A DNA stretch of 64,000 nucleotides from Sepioteuthis lessoniana (Eukaryota; Mollusca; Cephalopoda; Myopsida; Loliginidae), in assembly GCA_963585895.1 (NCBI GenBank), contig OY757939.1:28299206-28363205 (forward strand), in the 5' to 3' direction. Each line of letters starts with the position of its first letter. Positions within the stretch are counted from its first letter, which is position 1. Below are positions 32,586-42,604 of this stretch, one piece after another. A program made the translations under genes and the position numbers. The notes beneath the pieces are model-generated. The model saw only the letters and a list, made by a program, of their open reading frames with translations, was not told the origin of the DNA and made no database searches.

Positions 32586-32805
32586 TGAATAAAAAAGATA
32601 CGTAACTGCTAGATGTAGTATCAATCAAAAGTTCAACATGCTCGTGAAATTCGGAGTAACGGAATGAAATTTTCAAGAATCTTTCATCTTTTTTTTCTCG
32701 AAGTTTGTATATTAATATAAGTTTATATTGACGTTGTTTTTCATTTATGATGCATTGAACTTACTTCTTTTCGCAGATTTGAGTAGATGATTTTCATACC
32801 ATTAT

Positions 32806-32809
<4 letters not shown>

Positions 32810-32856
<47 letters not shown>

Positions 32857-32872
32857 ATTATTATTATTATTT
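32810..32872. repeat. (TA)n followed by (TTA)n
   Basis: About 20 TA units, then seven TTA units. The TTA part is the 3' tail of the adjacent minus-strand LINE E copy. Confidence 0.9.
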
Positions 32873-33240
32873 TAATCCTTGAGAGTTTTTCACACCAGCA
32901 CTAACTGATGGTCCTTCACTGACGTCTGAGTGACTGCAAGCCTCCCTAGATCTCCAGGACTCTTCTCAGTATTCTCGCTGATTTCATCAATCATGTGGTC
33001 TTGATGGTCTCGATTCATCCGCTGATTTCAAACTCTTCCAACCCCCTTTCCAAGCCTTTTAAGATCGTTCCAAGCGTGCCTGTAACTGTTGGTATCATTG
33101 TCACTCTCATATTCCCCAACTTCCTGTGTTCTCTGCAAAGGTATAACTACGTTTCTCTCTTTTTGCTTTCATTGATTTTCACTTCAATCCACTGGGATGG
33201 CACAATTCACAATACGGCAAGTTCTATCTTTCTTTTTGTT
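32873..33240 (-). pseudogene. LINE E remnant, second array copy 1
   Basis: Reverse orientation. It decodes in pieces to CRIVNCAIPVD, LERLKRLGKGVGRV-EISG, SRPSRPHDL, then a 3' end with CAGTTAGTGCTGGTGTGAAA-type text and the TAA tail. There are many stops. Confidence 0.7.
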
Positions 33241-33640
33241 AATTTCACTGGAAATTGAGTGACAGCAAGTCTCCTCCAGACTCCAGGACTCGTCTCAGGA
33301 TTCTGTCCGTTCTCAGTAATGCTGTCATTTGGATAGTCTCTACCCGTCCGTCAACTTCCAAGTCCTCCAGGCCTTTTAATAATCCTTTAGTTATTGTGCC
33401 AAAAGCACCGATCACAATTGATACAATCGTCTCTTTCATGTTCCACAGCTTTTTCAATTTTCTAGCAAGGTCGAGGTACTTATGCTTCTTTTCACATTCC
33501 TTCAGATTTATTCTGTGGTCAGCTGGGACAGCAAAGTCGATAATTTTGCAAATTATTTTTCTTTTGTTGATTATTATTAGGTCTGGTCTTCTGGCCGGGA
33601 TTAGGTGATCCGTTTGTATGTTAAAGTCCCATATTTTTAT
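33241..33640 (-). pseudogene. LINE E endonuclease-like domain, best preserved
   Basis: The minus strand is open from about 33612 to 33245. It reads LIPARRPDLIIINKRKIICKIIDFAVPADHRINLKECEKKHKYLDLARKLKKLWNMKETIVSIVIGAFGTITKGLLKGLEDLEVDGRVETIQMTALLRTDRILRRVLESGGDLLSLNFQ and stops. RPD with IIDFAVP is the signature comparable to the PD-(D/E)xK endonuclease of R2-type LINEs. It is the best reference for LINE E in this window. The 5' part is missing. Confidence 0.8.
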
Positions 33641-34180
33641 TGCTATTTTTATTATTACTATACTCCATGTGATTTCTTCCCATCAGCGTTTTTTGTTTGT
33701 TTTTTGTTTTTGTTTTTTTGTTGTTTTTTTTTTTTTTTGGTAGCCTTTCACTGAAGTCTGAATGACTGCAATTCTGCTCAGTCCTCCACGACCCTTCACA
33801 GTATTCTGGCTGATCTCAGTAATGAAATAGTCAAAATGGTCTCGTTTCGTCATCCGATTTTCAACCTTTCCAACCCCCTTTCCAAGCAAGTGGGTACTCT
33901 TTCCAACGTTCCAATCATAATTAGAATCACTCTCATGGTTCATAGTTTTTTTTTAGATATCTGGACCAAGTACTTGTGTCTCTATTCGTTTGCTTTGATT
34001 TTCACTAGCTTGCAACATTCGCCTATTCTGTGAGTAATCATCTTGGCTGTTGTATTACTTCCGTTATTAGTCTTTTCTACTTTTCATTATGAGCCTGACA
34101 CATTTTTCTAAGCTAAATTCTATTCCTATAACCAACCTGTATATTCTTATTGTTTGCATCAGATTCTCCCAATTTTAAAA
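33641..34180 (-). pseudogene. LINE E remnant, second array copy 3
   Basis: Reverse orientation. The left part carries the ELxKxVGKVENRMTKRDHFDYFITEISQNTVKG end. The right part, 34180-34060, reads TIRIYRLVIGIEFSLEKCVRLIMKS, from the reverse transcriptase palm just after the catalytic YxDD box. The large middle is deleted. T-rich runs at 33690-33740 are internal. Confidence 0.7.
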
Positions 34181-34189
34181 TCAAATTAA

Positions 34190-34348
34190 GAATGCCTGAT
34201 TGGCTTGGCTTAGAATACGCCGACTCAGAAGACCCCCCCGACACACACACAAAAAGAAAAAACTGTTTTAGTGGAGTATCTCTTTATAGCCATTACTCAC
34301 GGGTCTACTCTGATCCGGAATGTTGACACTTGTCAGGGTCCCGGATTA
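34190..34348 (+). repeat. Family C fragment, head and middle
   Basis: It has CTGATTGGCTTGGCTTAG, GACTCAGAAGACCCCCCCG and ATAGCCATTACTCACGGGTC. Confidence 0.55.
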
Positions 34349-34366
34349 TATATATACATACATATT

Positions 34367-34541
34367 CGCCAGAAGTCTAGGAGACAGGGGTTGAATCTCA
34401 GGTCGAGTCGTACCAAAGACTCAAAATATAGTGCTTGACACTCTGGATTATAAATGTAGGGATCAATGTTAAGGGAACCAATCCAGATAAAGGAGTAGTG
34501 TAGTAGCTAATGAAAAGGAAGCCTTCAGGTCGACCAACTTA
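34367..34541 (+). repeat. SINE family B, deleted copy
   Basis: tRNA-like GGGGTTGAATCTCAGGTCG and CCAAAGACTCAAAA are present. The body is shortened, with the CTCCCCTACAC block lost, and it ends GGTCGACCAAC. Confidence 0.7.
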
Positions 34542-34567
34542 CAACAGTACATACATACATAAATATA

Positions 34568-34622
34568 CATACAAAAGTATATATATATATATATACATAT
34601 ATACTCATATATACATGTATAT

Positions 34623-34685
<63 letters not shown>

Positions 34686-34850
34686 ATGTGTGTGTGTACA
34701 GACACACACATATATATATATAAACAAATGTATACATATTTATAAACATACATTTGTATACATATATACGTACATCTATGTATACATATACATACATATA
34801 TATTCGTACATATAGATATCGAGATAGATAGATAGATAGATAGATAGATA
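34568..34850. repeat. TA/TG/GATA compound microsatellite
   Basis: Long TA run at 34628-34668, GT runs, then GATA at 34823-34850 directly left of the mariner end. Confidence 0.95.
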
Positions 34851-34852
34851 CT

Positions 34853-35771
34853 TACGTGGTGTATTCAATAAGTTTCCAGACTTGTTTGTACAGGCATTTA
34901 AAATTGTCGTAGACTCTGGAAAATTCAGTATGTTATTTCTATACCTCTTATAAGATGACTGACTAATTTTTATGATTTCAGGTTCAAATGAACAGCTACA
35001 GCAGCAATTGGAATACACCCTACTAAAGCCTGATTGTCACAGCCGGTGAATTACAAAAATGCAATCTGGACGTGAGGACACTTTAGAAGAACGATATACA
35101 ATAAAATTCTGTTTTAAACTTGGAAAGAATGCCACAGGAACGTATGGAATGCTTAAGACTGCCTTTGGACCATCTTGCACCAATCGAGCATCAGATTTTG
35201 AGTGGCATAAAAGATTCAAGGAAGACAGGGAGTCTGTGATGGATGATGAGAGGTGTAGGAGGAGTAAGGAAGTCAGAACACCAGAGTTGATTGGCCAAAA
35301 GGTTAGTGTTAGGGTTACTATGTTGAGGTTTTAAGAGAGTTCAGGAAGAGATTCCTTGGGAAGAGGCCAGCACTCTTGAAATCGGGTCAGTGGCATTTCC
35401 ACCAGGACAATGCACCAGTCCACAACTCCATCCTTGTCACAGACTATTTGACCAAGATGGGTATCAAGACAATTTCTCACCCCCACCCCTATTGTCCAGA
35501 TCTTGCTCCCTGTGACTTTTGGTTATTTCCAAAGTTCAGAAGCTGTCGTTATGAGACAATTGAGGAGATGAAAGAGGCTGTGACGAAGGTCATTGACACG
35601 CTCACATAAGAGGTTTTCCATGGGGCCTTCGAGAAGTTATTGGAACGGTACAACAATTGCATTGCATCCGAAGGAGATTACTTCAAAGGGGACTAGAGTT
35701 TCGTGTGTGTACTATCAATAAAAGTACCCATACGAAAAAAGTCTGGAAACTTATTTAATGATCCTCGTATA
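34853..35771 (+). mobile_element. Mariner element with both TIRs, internal deletion
   Basis: Terminal repeats share AATAAGTTTCCAGACTT (34867-34883 and, inverted, about 35739-35755). At about 0.92 kb it is shorter than a typical 1.3 kb mariner. The transposase is split. The N-terminal half is at 35059-35310 and the C-terminal half at 35317-35690; the join removes the segment with the first catalytic Asp. It is a non-autonomous deletion derivative. Confidence 0.85.
35059..35693 (+). pseudogene. Mariner transposase, deleted and frameshifted
   Basis: The first frame (35059-35334) has the N-terminal DNA-binding part: MQSGREDTLEERYTIKFCFKLGKNATGTY, ASDFEWHKRFKEDRESV, then VSVRV. The next part continues in another frame from 35317: YVEVLREFRKRFLGKRPALLKSGQWHFHQDNAPVHNS. 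After that comes ILVTDYLTKMGIKTISHPHPYCPDLAPCDFWLFPKFRSCRYETIEEMKEAVTKV. The second and third catalytic Asp (HQDNAP and APCDFW) are kept; the first is deleted. A stop after DTLT is followed by EVFHGAFEKLLERYNNCI. Transposases of this family cut at TA sites. Confidence 0.85.
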
Positions 35772-35919
35772 TGCATATATTTACATATGCTTACATGTAG
35801 GTACGTACATATATAAAGAGAAATATCTTTATATGAAAGTGAATAAAGGATTGTAATCCGACAATATGTTAAAAAATTGATAACAAGGTAATCCAAGAGG
35901 AAGGAGAGATTTATTAAGA

Positions 35920-35965
35920 AGTCGACACTATAGCGTTTCGGTTCAACTGAACCATCTTCAGGACC
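35920..35965 (-). ncRNA. Hammerhead ribozyme candidate, all three stems
   Basis: Minus strand: CTGAAGA (35961-35955), then one T and a perfect hairpin GGTTCA/TGAACC (35953-35940), GAAAC (35939-35935), stem III ACGC with GTGT around a TATA loop, and GTC ending at 35924. Stem I pairs GGTC (35965-35962) with GACT (35923-35920). All core positions fit CUGANGA...GAAA...GUC. This is the best ribozyme candidate in the window. It sits beside an inverted repeat. Confidence 0.65.
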
Positions 35966-36094
35966 ATGAGGAGTGATATTAGCGATGTCAAGCGGCCAAC
36001 TTTTTCTTATTATACAAACTTTCGCCTAGGTTTTTGTATTTTCCATTTTTAAACATCCATCGTTGACTTACCATCGCTAATATCACTCATCATG
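35966..36094. repeat. Inverted repeat, 23 bp arms
   Basis: CATGAGGAGTGATATTAGCG (35966 on) and its reverse complement ending at 36094 differ at one base over 23 bp, with 83 bp between. The right arm stops exactly where the ribozyme-like core would begin, so the second copy is truncated. Confidence 0.85.
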
Positions 36095-36163
36095 AAAATT
36101 TTTTAAGAAAAATAAAATCTGTCCCGATGGAATTATTCCCGACTCCAGTTTGACTGGACTGAA

Positions 36164-36165
<2 letters not shown>

Positions 36166-36224
<59 letters not shown>
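36166..36224. repeat. (TA)n microsatellite
   Basis: About 28 TA units. Confidence 0.95.
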
Positions 36225-36227
<3 letters not shown>

Positions 36228-36936
36228 AAACAGTAATCAAATACATAATGAAGTGATATAATCCAATGAACAAAAAGTAAATCAAGCAAAAGCCGTCTGA
36301 GAAAATACAAACAAGACGTATTATGTTTTTATTTTTTATTTTCATTTATTTGTTACTTTTTATGGGTTTTTTTTGTTCTTTTTTCTTTATGTTTGTTGGT
36401 GGGGGTTCTTGACGTTACTCCAATGATATTAACAATTGAAGTCGTTCTGTGTATGGAGCCTGTCCCAATAACCATTCTCTTTGTCATCTACTGTGTCATA
36501 TCCGTGACCTGACCCCAGTCGAGGAAGATGCGTTGGACTCAAGCAACGATGAGTATGAATAATTTCGGCCTGAATTATCAGTTATTATTTTGATAACCTT
36601 TATGTAACCACCTCTCTCTGCCTAAAAAATAAGAATATATAAATAAAATTTGGTCTTTTTTATTTTTGTTACGCTGTAATGATTAATTTTGTGGGTGGAA
36701 ACAAAAATTCAATTCGCGCTTCTTTTATTTTACAAGCACATCGTTTATTTCAATGGACATGACTTGTATAAGATTTTACTTTCCTTCGGATGCCCACGCG
36801 TTAGCGTTTGGTCTTCAGCCAGCAAATTGATAAATGAACCATGCTGCATAACAGCGACATCAGTTACTTTGGTCATAAGAAAGCCTTTTTATATTTTTGA
36901 ACATAGTGTGCTGTCTTTTTTTTTTTTTTGTAGACG

Positions 36937-36938
<2 letters not shown>
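36225..36938. other. Unassigned sequence
   Basis: No repeat or credible gene. A frame of 128 codons starting at 36689 is partly TA repeat (36939-36986). Confidence 0.4.

Positions 36939-36986
<48 letters not shown>
36939..36986. repeat. (TA)n microsatellite
   Basis: About 24 TA units. Confidence 0.95.
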
Positions 36987-36988
<2 letters not shown>

Positions 36989-37194
36989 GTTTGTCAAAAA
37001 ATCCGCACTTCCCAATACAAGAAGCCCAGTAGTGTAAGTGCTATATATAATCGTGTAATGAACAACTTCGTGTAGTGAATGACCCCGATATATTGCGTGT
37101 GATGAAAGAAACCCTAACTTTTGGCTATGTTCCCCAACAAAAATAATTCTTACATATTCAATAAAGTACGCAATCTAATTTAATGGTAATCAAA

Positions 37195-37678
37195 CTTTGA
37201 TAGTTATGGCAGATCCTATATATATTATATGATTTTTAAGTGAATAGTTTGTAGGTAATATTATCTTTTAAATGAGCCAGAGCTTATTTGTTTGCACACT
37301 GTTTAAAGAATTACTTTAAACATTAGTAGTTCTATTTGCACACAGTTGAATAGTTTCACCTATAATTACAATTTAATACTAATGATTCAATTTAATATTA
37401 TTAATCAATTGTTTGGACATTGGTTTCACATATAGTAAAAGATAAAACAGTTCTTTTTAACCCAGAGATGGCAACCAAACAGGTACTACCACTCCAGGTC
37501 AACGGGGACCTGGAGTAATGACAATGAAGGGGTACTCCACATTCACTAAATCTCCAAGACAGGAGCCTCACCATCAGATGGATTAGTGGGACATCCAGAA
37601 TACTCTTTGGGAGCGGGTCTTACCCTTTGCCGAAATGCAGTCGACGTACTCTACCTAGCCGACTAGGCTGTCTGATGA
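37195..37678 (-). repeat. Family C, near full length
   Basis: Reverse orientation, from the body at the left (GTAGGTAATATTATCTTTTAA) through CACTCCAGGTCAACGGGGAC and the middle to the head at the right, CCTAGCCGACTAGG. The tail is missing or very degraded. Confidence 0.7.
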
Positions 37679-37679
37679 T

Positions 37680-38190
37680 ATAAAGGGAAAACATTTAAAC
37701 ACTTATTTATACTTTCAAATTACTTCAATACAATCAAAATCAATGCAATACCGTAAATAAACAATGTAGTTTAGACCTTGATGTAGCTTGCCGTGCTTAC
37801 TTAAATTTTCAAAATACATATAAGAAACTAAAAGTTTATTGTGCTGAATAATATATGAATTATATTAATTACTTTTATCTGTTCTTGGTTAAAGCTTCAA
37901 AAATACAGGCCATCGTACCTATTACTCGGTCTAATTTCTCGTTAGTCTGACTAAACATGTTTCCACGTAGCCTAAAAATGGATTTAGTTAAGATAATGAA
38001 GTTTCCGTCATCATCTTAACTAAGAGTCTGTGCTTAGGTATAGGCTATGCGTGGATACTTTGAATCGAAGTTATAGTAAAATGAGGCCAAGAGACAAAGT
38101 AAGCTTCGACGTTTTAAAGATTTATCTTGTGTAATCTTTGCTTTTTAGGTGAAAAATTGATCTTAAAAAATCAACTGGTATAACTATTAC
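37680..38190. other. Unassigned sequence
   Basis: Nothing recognised apart from an inverted pair TTAGTTAAGATAATGAAG / CATCATCTTAACTAAG near 37985-38025. Confidence 0.4.
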
Positions 38191-38309
38191 CAATATGTTC
38201 CACCATTTTTTTTTTTAGTTCTTTGACAAGATTCATGTATTTATTTATCGTTTCGCCCAATCTGTGGTGTACTTGAACGGAAAGTCATGTTTTTCTGAGG
38301 TGTTTTTTT

Positions 38310-38590
38310 TTCTTTCATCTCTGATGCTGTCCGTTTCCAAAATTTCCAAATTTTTTGTAATTTTCCTTCTCTTCCAACGTTCTTACGTTTTCCCGATTTT
38401 CTAGTTCTATTCCTTCTGTTGTTTCACTTTTACCGCTTTTCTTAGTTTGCATGGCACATTTTTCAATATCAAATTCCATTCCTATAGCTGAGCCGTATAT
38501 TCTTATAGTTTGTATCGGGGTTTCTAGTTCTTTTTTTATCTTTTTAAAATAGCTCGAGATCATCCCCATATAATTAATTACCATACTCTT
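38310..38590 (-). pseudogene. LINE E reverse transcriptase palm, mutated
   Basis: Minus strand, one open frame: MVINYMGMISSYFKKIKKELETPIQTIRIYGSAIGMEFDIEKCAMQTKKSGKSETTEGIELENRENVRTLEEKENYKKFGNFGN. It aligns with the region around the catalytic YxDD box of non-LTR reverse transcriptases, but the box reads YMGM, so both catalytic Asp are gone. A stretch with the same spacing lies at 34060-34180. Confidence 0.75.
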
Positions 38591-38931
38591 ACTTAGATTT
38601 TCATATCATCGTTCACTAGAGGTTTTTCAGTGGAGTTTGAGTGACAGTAAGTCTACTCAAGTCTCCAGGACTCTTCCCAATATTCTGACCGATCTCAACA
38701 AGGCTGTAATATAAATGGTCTCGATTCGTCCTCTGAATTCCAACTCTTCCAGCCTCCTTTACAAGCCTTTCAGGACCATTCCAAGCTCGCCAGTAATAAC
38801 TGGTATCCCCATGACCTTCTTGTTCCACAGCTTTCTCAGTTCTGGGACAAGATACTGGTACTTGTCTCTCTTTCCGCTTTCTTTGATTTTCATTCTGAGA
38901 CTGCAAAATCTTCTATACAGCAAGTTTTACT

Positions 38932-38937
<6 letters not shown>
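38591..38937 (-). pseudogene. LINE E 3' remnant
   Basis: Minus strand: CLQSQNENQRKRKERQVPVSCPRTEKAVEQEGHGDTSYYWRAWNGPERLVKEAGRVGIQRTNRDHLYYSLVEIGQNIGKSPGDLSRLTVTQTPLKN, a frame-shifted reading of the E C-terminal domain. It lies 5' of a TA run at 38934-38980. Confidence 0.75.

Positions 38938-38980
<43 letters not shown>
38934..38980. repeat. (TA)n microsatellite
   Basis: About 23 TA units between LINE E and a B SINE. Confidence 0.95.
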
Positions 38981-38982
<2 letters not shown>

Positions 38983-39001
38983 GGCCTGAGCCACATCGAA
39001 G

Positions 39002-39266
39002 TGAGTAAAGTAAAGTTGGTGACCATAGTCGAAGGTGACCCGAAGGCTCCTTTTTTGATAGCTACTACACTGATGTGTAGGGGAGGGCGCTACTCCTTTC
39101 CCTGAATTGCTTCACTTTACCCTTGATCCTTACCTTATATTGCTGAGTGTTAAGCAAGGAGGGATCAAGTACCATTTTTTGAGTCTTTGGTATGACTCGA
39201 CCTGGAATTGAACCCAGGTCTTCCGAGCCATTGGCGAACACTCTAACCATTATGCAAAAGTCCGGT
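39002..39266 (-). mobile_element. SINE family B with target duplication
   Basis: Reverse orientation, complete. It is flanked by the direct repeat ACATCGAAG at 38993-39001 and 39267-39275. B-box-like CTGGAATTGAACCCAGGTC on the plus strand near 39203. Confidence 0.9.
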
Positions 39267-39307
39267 ACATCGAAGCAAAGAACTTTGTAAATTACTATAT
39301 ATATGTG

Positions 39308-39555
39308 AAGTAAGGTTGGCGACTTTAGTTGAGGGTGACCCGAGGGCTCCCTTTTCAATAGCTATTACACCGAGGTGTAGAGGAAGGTGCTACTCCATTA
39401 CCTTAATTGCTCCACTTTACCCTTGATCCTTACCTAATAATGATGAGTGTTAAACAAGGATCCATCAAGAAGCATTTTCCGAGTTTTTGGTATGGCGCGA
39501 CCTGGGATTGAAGCATGGTCACCCAGGACATTGCCGAACACTCTACCCACGGTGT
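39308..39555 (-). repeat. SINE family B, near full length
   Basis: Same orientation as the previous copy and only about 40 bp away. B-box region CTGGGATTGAAGCATGGTCA near 39502 is mutated. A TA run lies on its right and a short TATATATA on its left. Confidence 0.85.
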
Positions 39556-39563
39556 ATTTATAT

Positions 39564-39564
<1 letters not shown>

Positions 39565-39620
<56 letters not shown>
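39565..39620. repeat. (TA)n microsatellite
   Basis: About 28 TA units next to the B head. Confidence 0.95.
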
Positions 39621-39632
<12 letters not shown>

Positions 39633-39634
39633 GT

Positions 39635-39830
39635 TTAAAACATATTTGATTTACACCAATACCTCTCATTTCTGTTTTCTTTATTAGTGATCTGTTCAAT
39701 TCTCCGAATTAGGCGTCTGATTCCTGGATGGAATGAATTATAGAAGGCGCCATTTTTTCCAAAGTATTTTCGGTTCCATTTTCGAGCTATCTGCAGGAGT
39801 ACGAACATTTGAAATGACAATCACAATGAT
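39635..39830 (-). other. Open frame with PxIRRxxRR-type peptide, unassigned
   Basis: The minus-strand frame of 61 codons contains FHPGIRRLIRRIEQITNKENR. A plus-strand frame at 59.72 kb has LLDPEIRRRVRRLERLHLKIIKKG. The two are alike over about 20 residues (PxIRRxxRRxE...K). This could be part of an unrecognised mobile element. No function is claimed. Confidence 0.3.
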
Positions 39831-40094
39831 TGTTTGCATCAATCTAAAGAGTAGACGGCAGAACATTTTGATGAGGAATTTACAAAAGATAAAGTTTTTG
39901 TTGGAGATAGGAGGAAGTATTGGCGGAAAAAATATTTAAGATATTTAAAATCGCAAAATTCAAAATTGATCTTGTTTGAGGTAGGTTTGTTCATCTTTAT
40001 GCACAGATCTTGAAGAATTTGGCGTTTTTGTTTGTTTTGGGTTTTTTTTAGTCTAAATAGAGGGGGTCTTCTATTTTTATTTATTTATTTATTT

Positions 40095-40398
40095 ATTTAT
40101 TTTACTCATCACTAGTTCCGGTCTCTTGGCAGAGATTAGATATGTTTGTATCTCAAGATCCTAGAGAATTTTATATCGCATTCTCCAGGACGCACTCTCC
40201 TGGTTTGTGCATGGACTATTTGGTAGTATAGTCCAATCTAAATTTCTTGCATAATTCCCAGTAGATCACCTTCTCCATCCCAGGCGTGTCAATTCCTATA
40301 CTCCTTTTGTGATCGTTTAATAAATTTACTTATTATATGATTAATCGTTTTGTCTGTATAAACACTTAACCGACAATAGCTTTTCATTTGTATATTTG
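40095..40398 (-). pseudogene. LINE E remnant, zinc-knuckle region
   Basis: Minus strand in pieces: DKTINHIISKFIKRSQKEYRN, GEGDLLGIMQEI-IGLYYQIVHAQTRRVRPGECDIKFSRILRYKHI, SAKRPEL. A TTTA run lies just left at 40076-40102. Confidence 0.7.
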
Positions 40399-40612
40399 TA
40401 TTATTATTTACTCCTTTGAGAGTTATTATTATTATCATTATTATTATATGCAAGTTTTTCAATCCAGTTTTTCTAGTGTTAATTTTTCACAAAAGACTAA
40501 GTGACAGCAAGTCTCTTTGGATCTCCAAAACACTTCTAAGTATTCTAGCTGATCTTAACAGGGGTGTGGTCTGACTGGTCACGATTCTTTCTCTTTAGGA
40601 TATTAAAGACGT
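40399..40612 (-). pseudogene. LINE E remnant, 3' end
   Basis: The tail ATTATTATTATCATTATTATT lies at 40424-40446. The coding end with CAGCAAGTCTCTTTGGATCT and CTAAGTATTCTAGCTGATCT follows on the plus strand. It is head-to-tail with the previous copy. Confidence 0.7.
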
Positions 40613-40646
40613 AAACAATAGCAAAAAATTTACCGAAACAACTTAT

Positions 40647-40648
<2 letters not shown>

Positions 40649-40721
<73 letters not shown>
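40649..40721. repeat. (TA)n microsatellite, left part
   Basis: About 36 TA units left of a B SINE. Confidence 0.95.
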
Positions 40722-40723
<2 letters not shown>

Positions 40724-40724
<1 letters not shown>

Positions 40725-40959
40725 GGGTCAGTGGCCTAATGGGTGTTCGCCAATGGTACAGGAGACCGGAGTTCAATCCCAGGTTGAGTCATACCAAAGA
40801 CGCAAAAAATGGTACTTGATACCTCCTTGCTTAACACTCAGGTCAAGGGTAAAGTGGCACAATTCAGGGAATGGAGTAGCGCCCTCCCCTACACATCAGT
40901 GTAGTAGCAATTGAAAAGGGAGCCTTTTTGTCACCCTCGACAAAGGTCACCAATTTTAC

Positions 40960-40961
<2 letters not shown>
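40724..40961 (+). mobile_element. SINE family B lying inside a TA microsatellite
   Basis: Complete head (GTGGCCTAATGGGTGTTCGC, GGAGTTCAATCCCAGGTTG), body and 3' end (GGTCACCAATTTTACTTC). TA repeats flank both ends. Confidence 0.85.

Positions 40962-40963
<2 letters not shown>

Positions 40964-41017
<54 letters not shown>
40964..41017. repeat. (TA)n microsatellite, right part
   Basis: About 26 TA units right of the B SINE. Confidence 0.95.
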
Positions 41018-41021
<4 letters not shown>

Positions 41022-41159
41022 ACTTCACTAGCACCCTAAAGATGTAACAGTTCAATACAAGATATGAACAACTTGAATCGAAGCTTAAGCGTTCCGTGTA
41101 TCTTCTCTAATAAATATCTCGCTATGATGTGCTGCTTTTTGTGGGAACTAATATATAAA

Positions 41160-41387
41160 CACCCATCGTTGGTTCTATTTCTAAAAATTCAATTTAGCAT
41201 AAGTTAACAAAGTTAAATGGTTCCAAGTATTGCTATGTATCAGTAACAATTCAATTAAACATCAGTAATTTGATGACACACATTTAAATAATCAAGCAGT
41301 TCTATTTCGAACAAATCAATTTAGCACTTTTTGCACTCGGTTAAAATGACAAACAGTACTATTGGACCCATAGATAGGACGTATGTG
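41160..41387 (-). repeat. Family C body fragment
   Basis: Reverse orientation: AGCAGTTCTATTTCGAAC, CAATTTAGCAC units, ending GACCCATAGATAGGACG. Confidence 0.7.
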
Positions 41388-41787
41388 TGTGTGTGCCTCT
41401 GGCTGTCCGTTCAAAGCCATGCACCAGACATTCAGATTAAGCTGGTGTATTGGTGAGAAGAGATAGATCATCGGTATAATAATAGTTTCAACGAAATATC
41501 GATTGTTTCGGGGGGTGGGTTCTTTTTGTTTTTTTTATTTTGGGGGTTGGTTTTTTTTTTAGTGTTTGATCATTTTTTTTTCATTAGATCAATTGATGTT
41601 CCTAATACGTAATCTTCGTAGCTTATGAATGGTGCTAAGGTGTCTCCTTGCATGACTCAAGAGACAATATCAAGGAAATATGTGTCACAATTTGGTGACG
41701 TGAACTTATATAAAACAGAGTTCATGCCTTTTGAACAACATGGTGTAATCTCCATATTAAATGTTAAACGAATGTGCTATTCATGTG

Positions 41788-41870
41788 CTACTATCATTCT
41801 ATAAGGATTGCTTTGGCATTAAATATCCCATGAATGTTGATATGCCAATAAAACAAAGAATTCAAACGAA
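41788..41870 (+). repeat. SINE family A, tail only
   Basis: TTTGGCATTAAATATCCC, GTTGATATGCCAATAAAAC, AAAGAATTC end. Confidence 0.65.
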
Positions 41871-41884
41871 ATATAAACATTTAA

Positions 41885-42245
41885 TAGCTATAATTGACTC
41901 CACATTGTTTAATAACGTTATTTATTTGCATTATAAATATTATATGCAAAACATTATTTATTAAAATTTGCTAAACATTATTTACAGAATATTATTTACA
42001 AAAATTTCTTTGCTAAAAACTATTTACAAGATATTATTTTCTAAACACTATCTACTAAATATCATTCACTAAACACTATTAACTAAGTAGTATGTACTAA
42101 ACTCTATTTACTAAACCTTATTTACTAAACATTATTAACTAAACATTATTCACGAATAATTATTCATTTTACTATTCACTAAATATTGTTTACTAAACAC
42201 TGACTCGTGCTCAAAAGACAATATTTACTTAACATCACTTACTAA
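41885..42245. repeat. Satellite of ATTATTTACTAAAC-type units, left part
   Basis: Loose units of about 14-20 bp reading ATTATTTACTAAACACT repeat many times. The array is interrupted by LINE G and resumes at 42605. Confidence 0.85.
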
Positions 42246-42249
42246 TCTC

Positions 42250-42602
42250 ATCTCATCTTGTCCCGCCATTAGCACGGATATCCCTGACCCTCTCTCGCCA
42301 CCCCTCCCTATCGTTCATCGCTTCCGGTGGGTCCCCAGGACTACACCTCGTATCCTCACAGAGATTCTGTATGTAGGTTCCAGTTGGTCGCCCTGCTTAT
42401 TTGCACGGCCATGTGACGGGGTCTATAGGAGTATATCACTTATGAGTAGAGTCCTGCATGTCTGGTTCGTCTAATTTGGATGTTTTCGTGATGAGTGGGG
42501 TGTTGCCTCCATGACTTGTTTAATATTGCTCGCAGCATTCTTGTAGTTGCCGTCAAGCTTTTTCTCCAGCCGTTTAGATAGAGTCGATGTAGTGCATCCA
42601 TA
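42250..42602 (-). pseudogene. LINE G C-terminal remnant inside the satellite
   Basis: Minus strand: TTSTLSKRLEKKLDGNYKNAASNIKQVMEATPHSSRKHPN-type start, then LDEPDMQDSTHK, WTPSHGRANKQGDQLEPTYRISVRIRGVVLGTHRKR, ending DIRANGGT with CATCTTGT. It lies between two halves of the same satellite. Confidence 0.8.
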
Positions 42603-42604
42603 TT

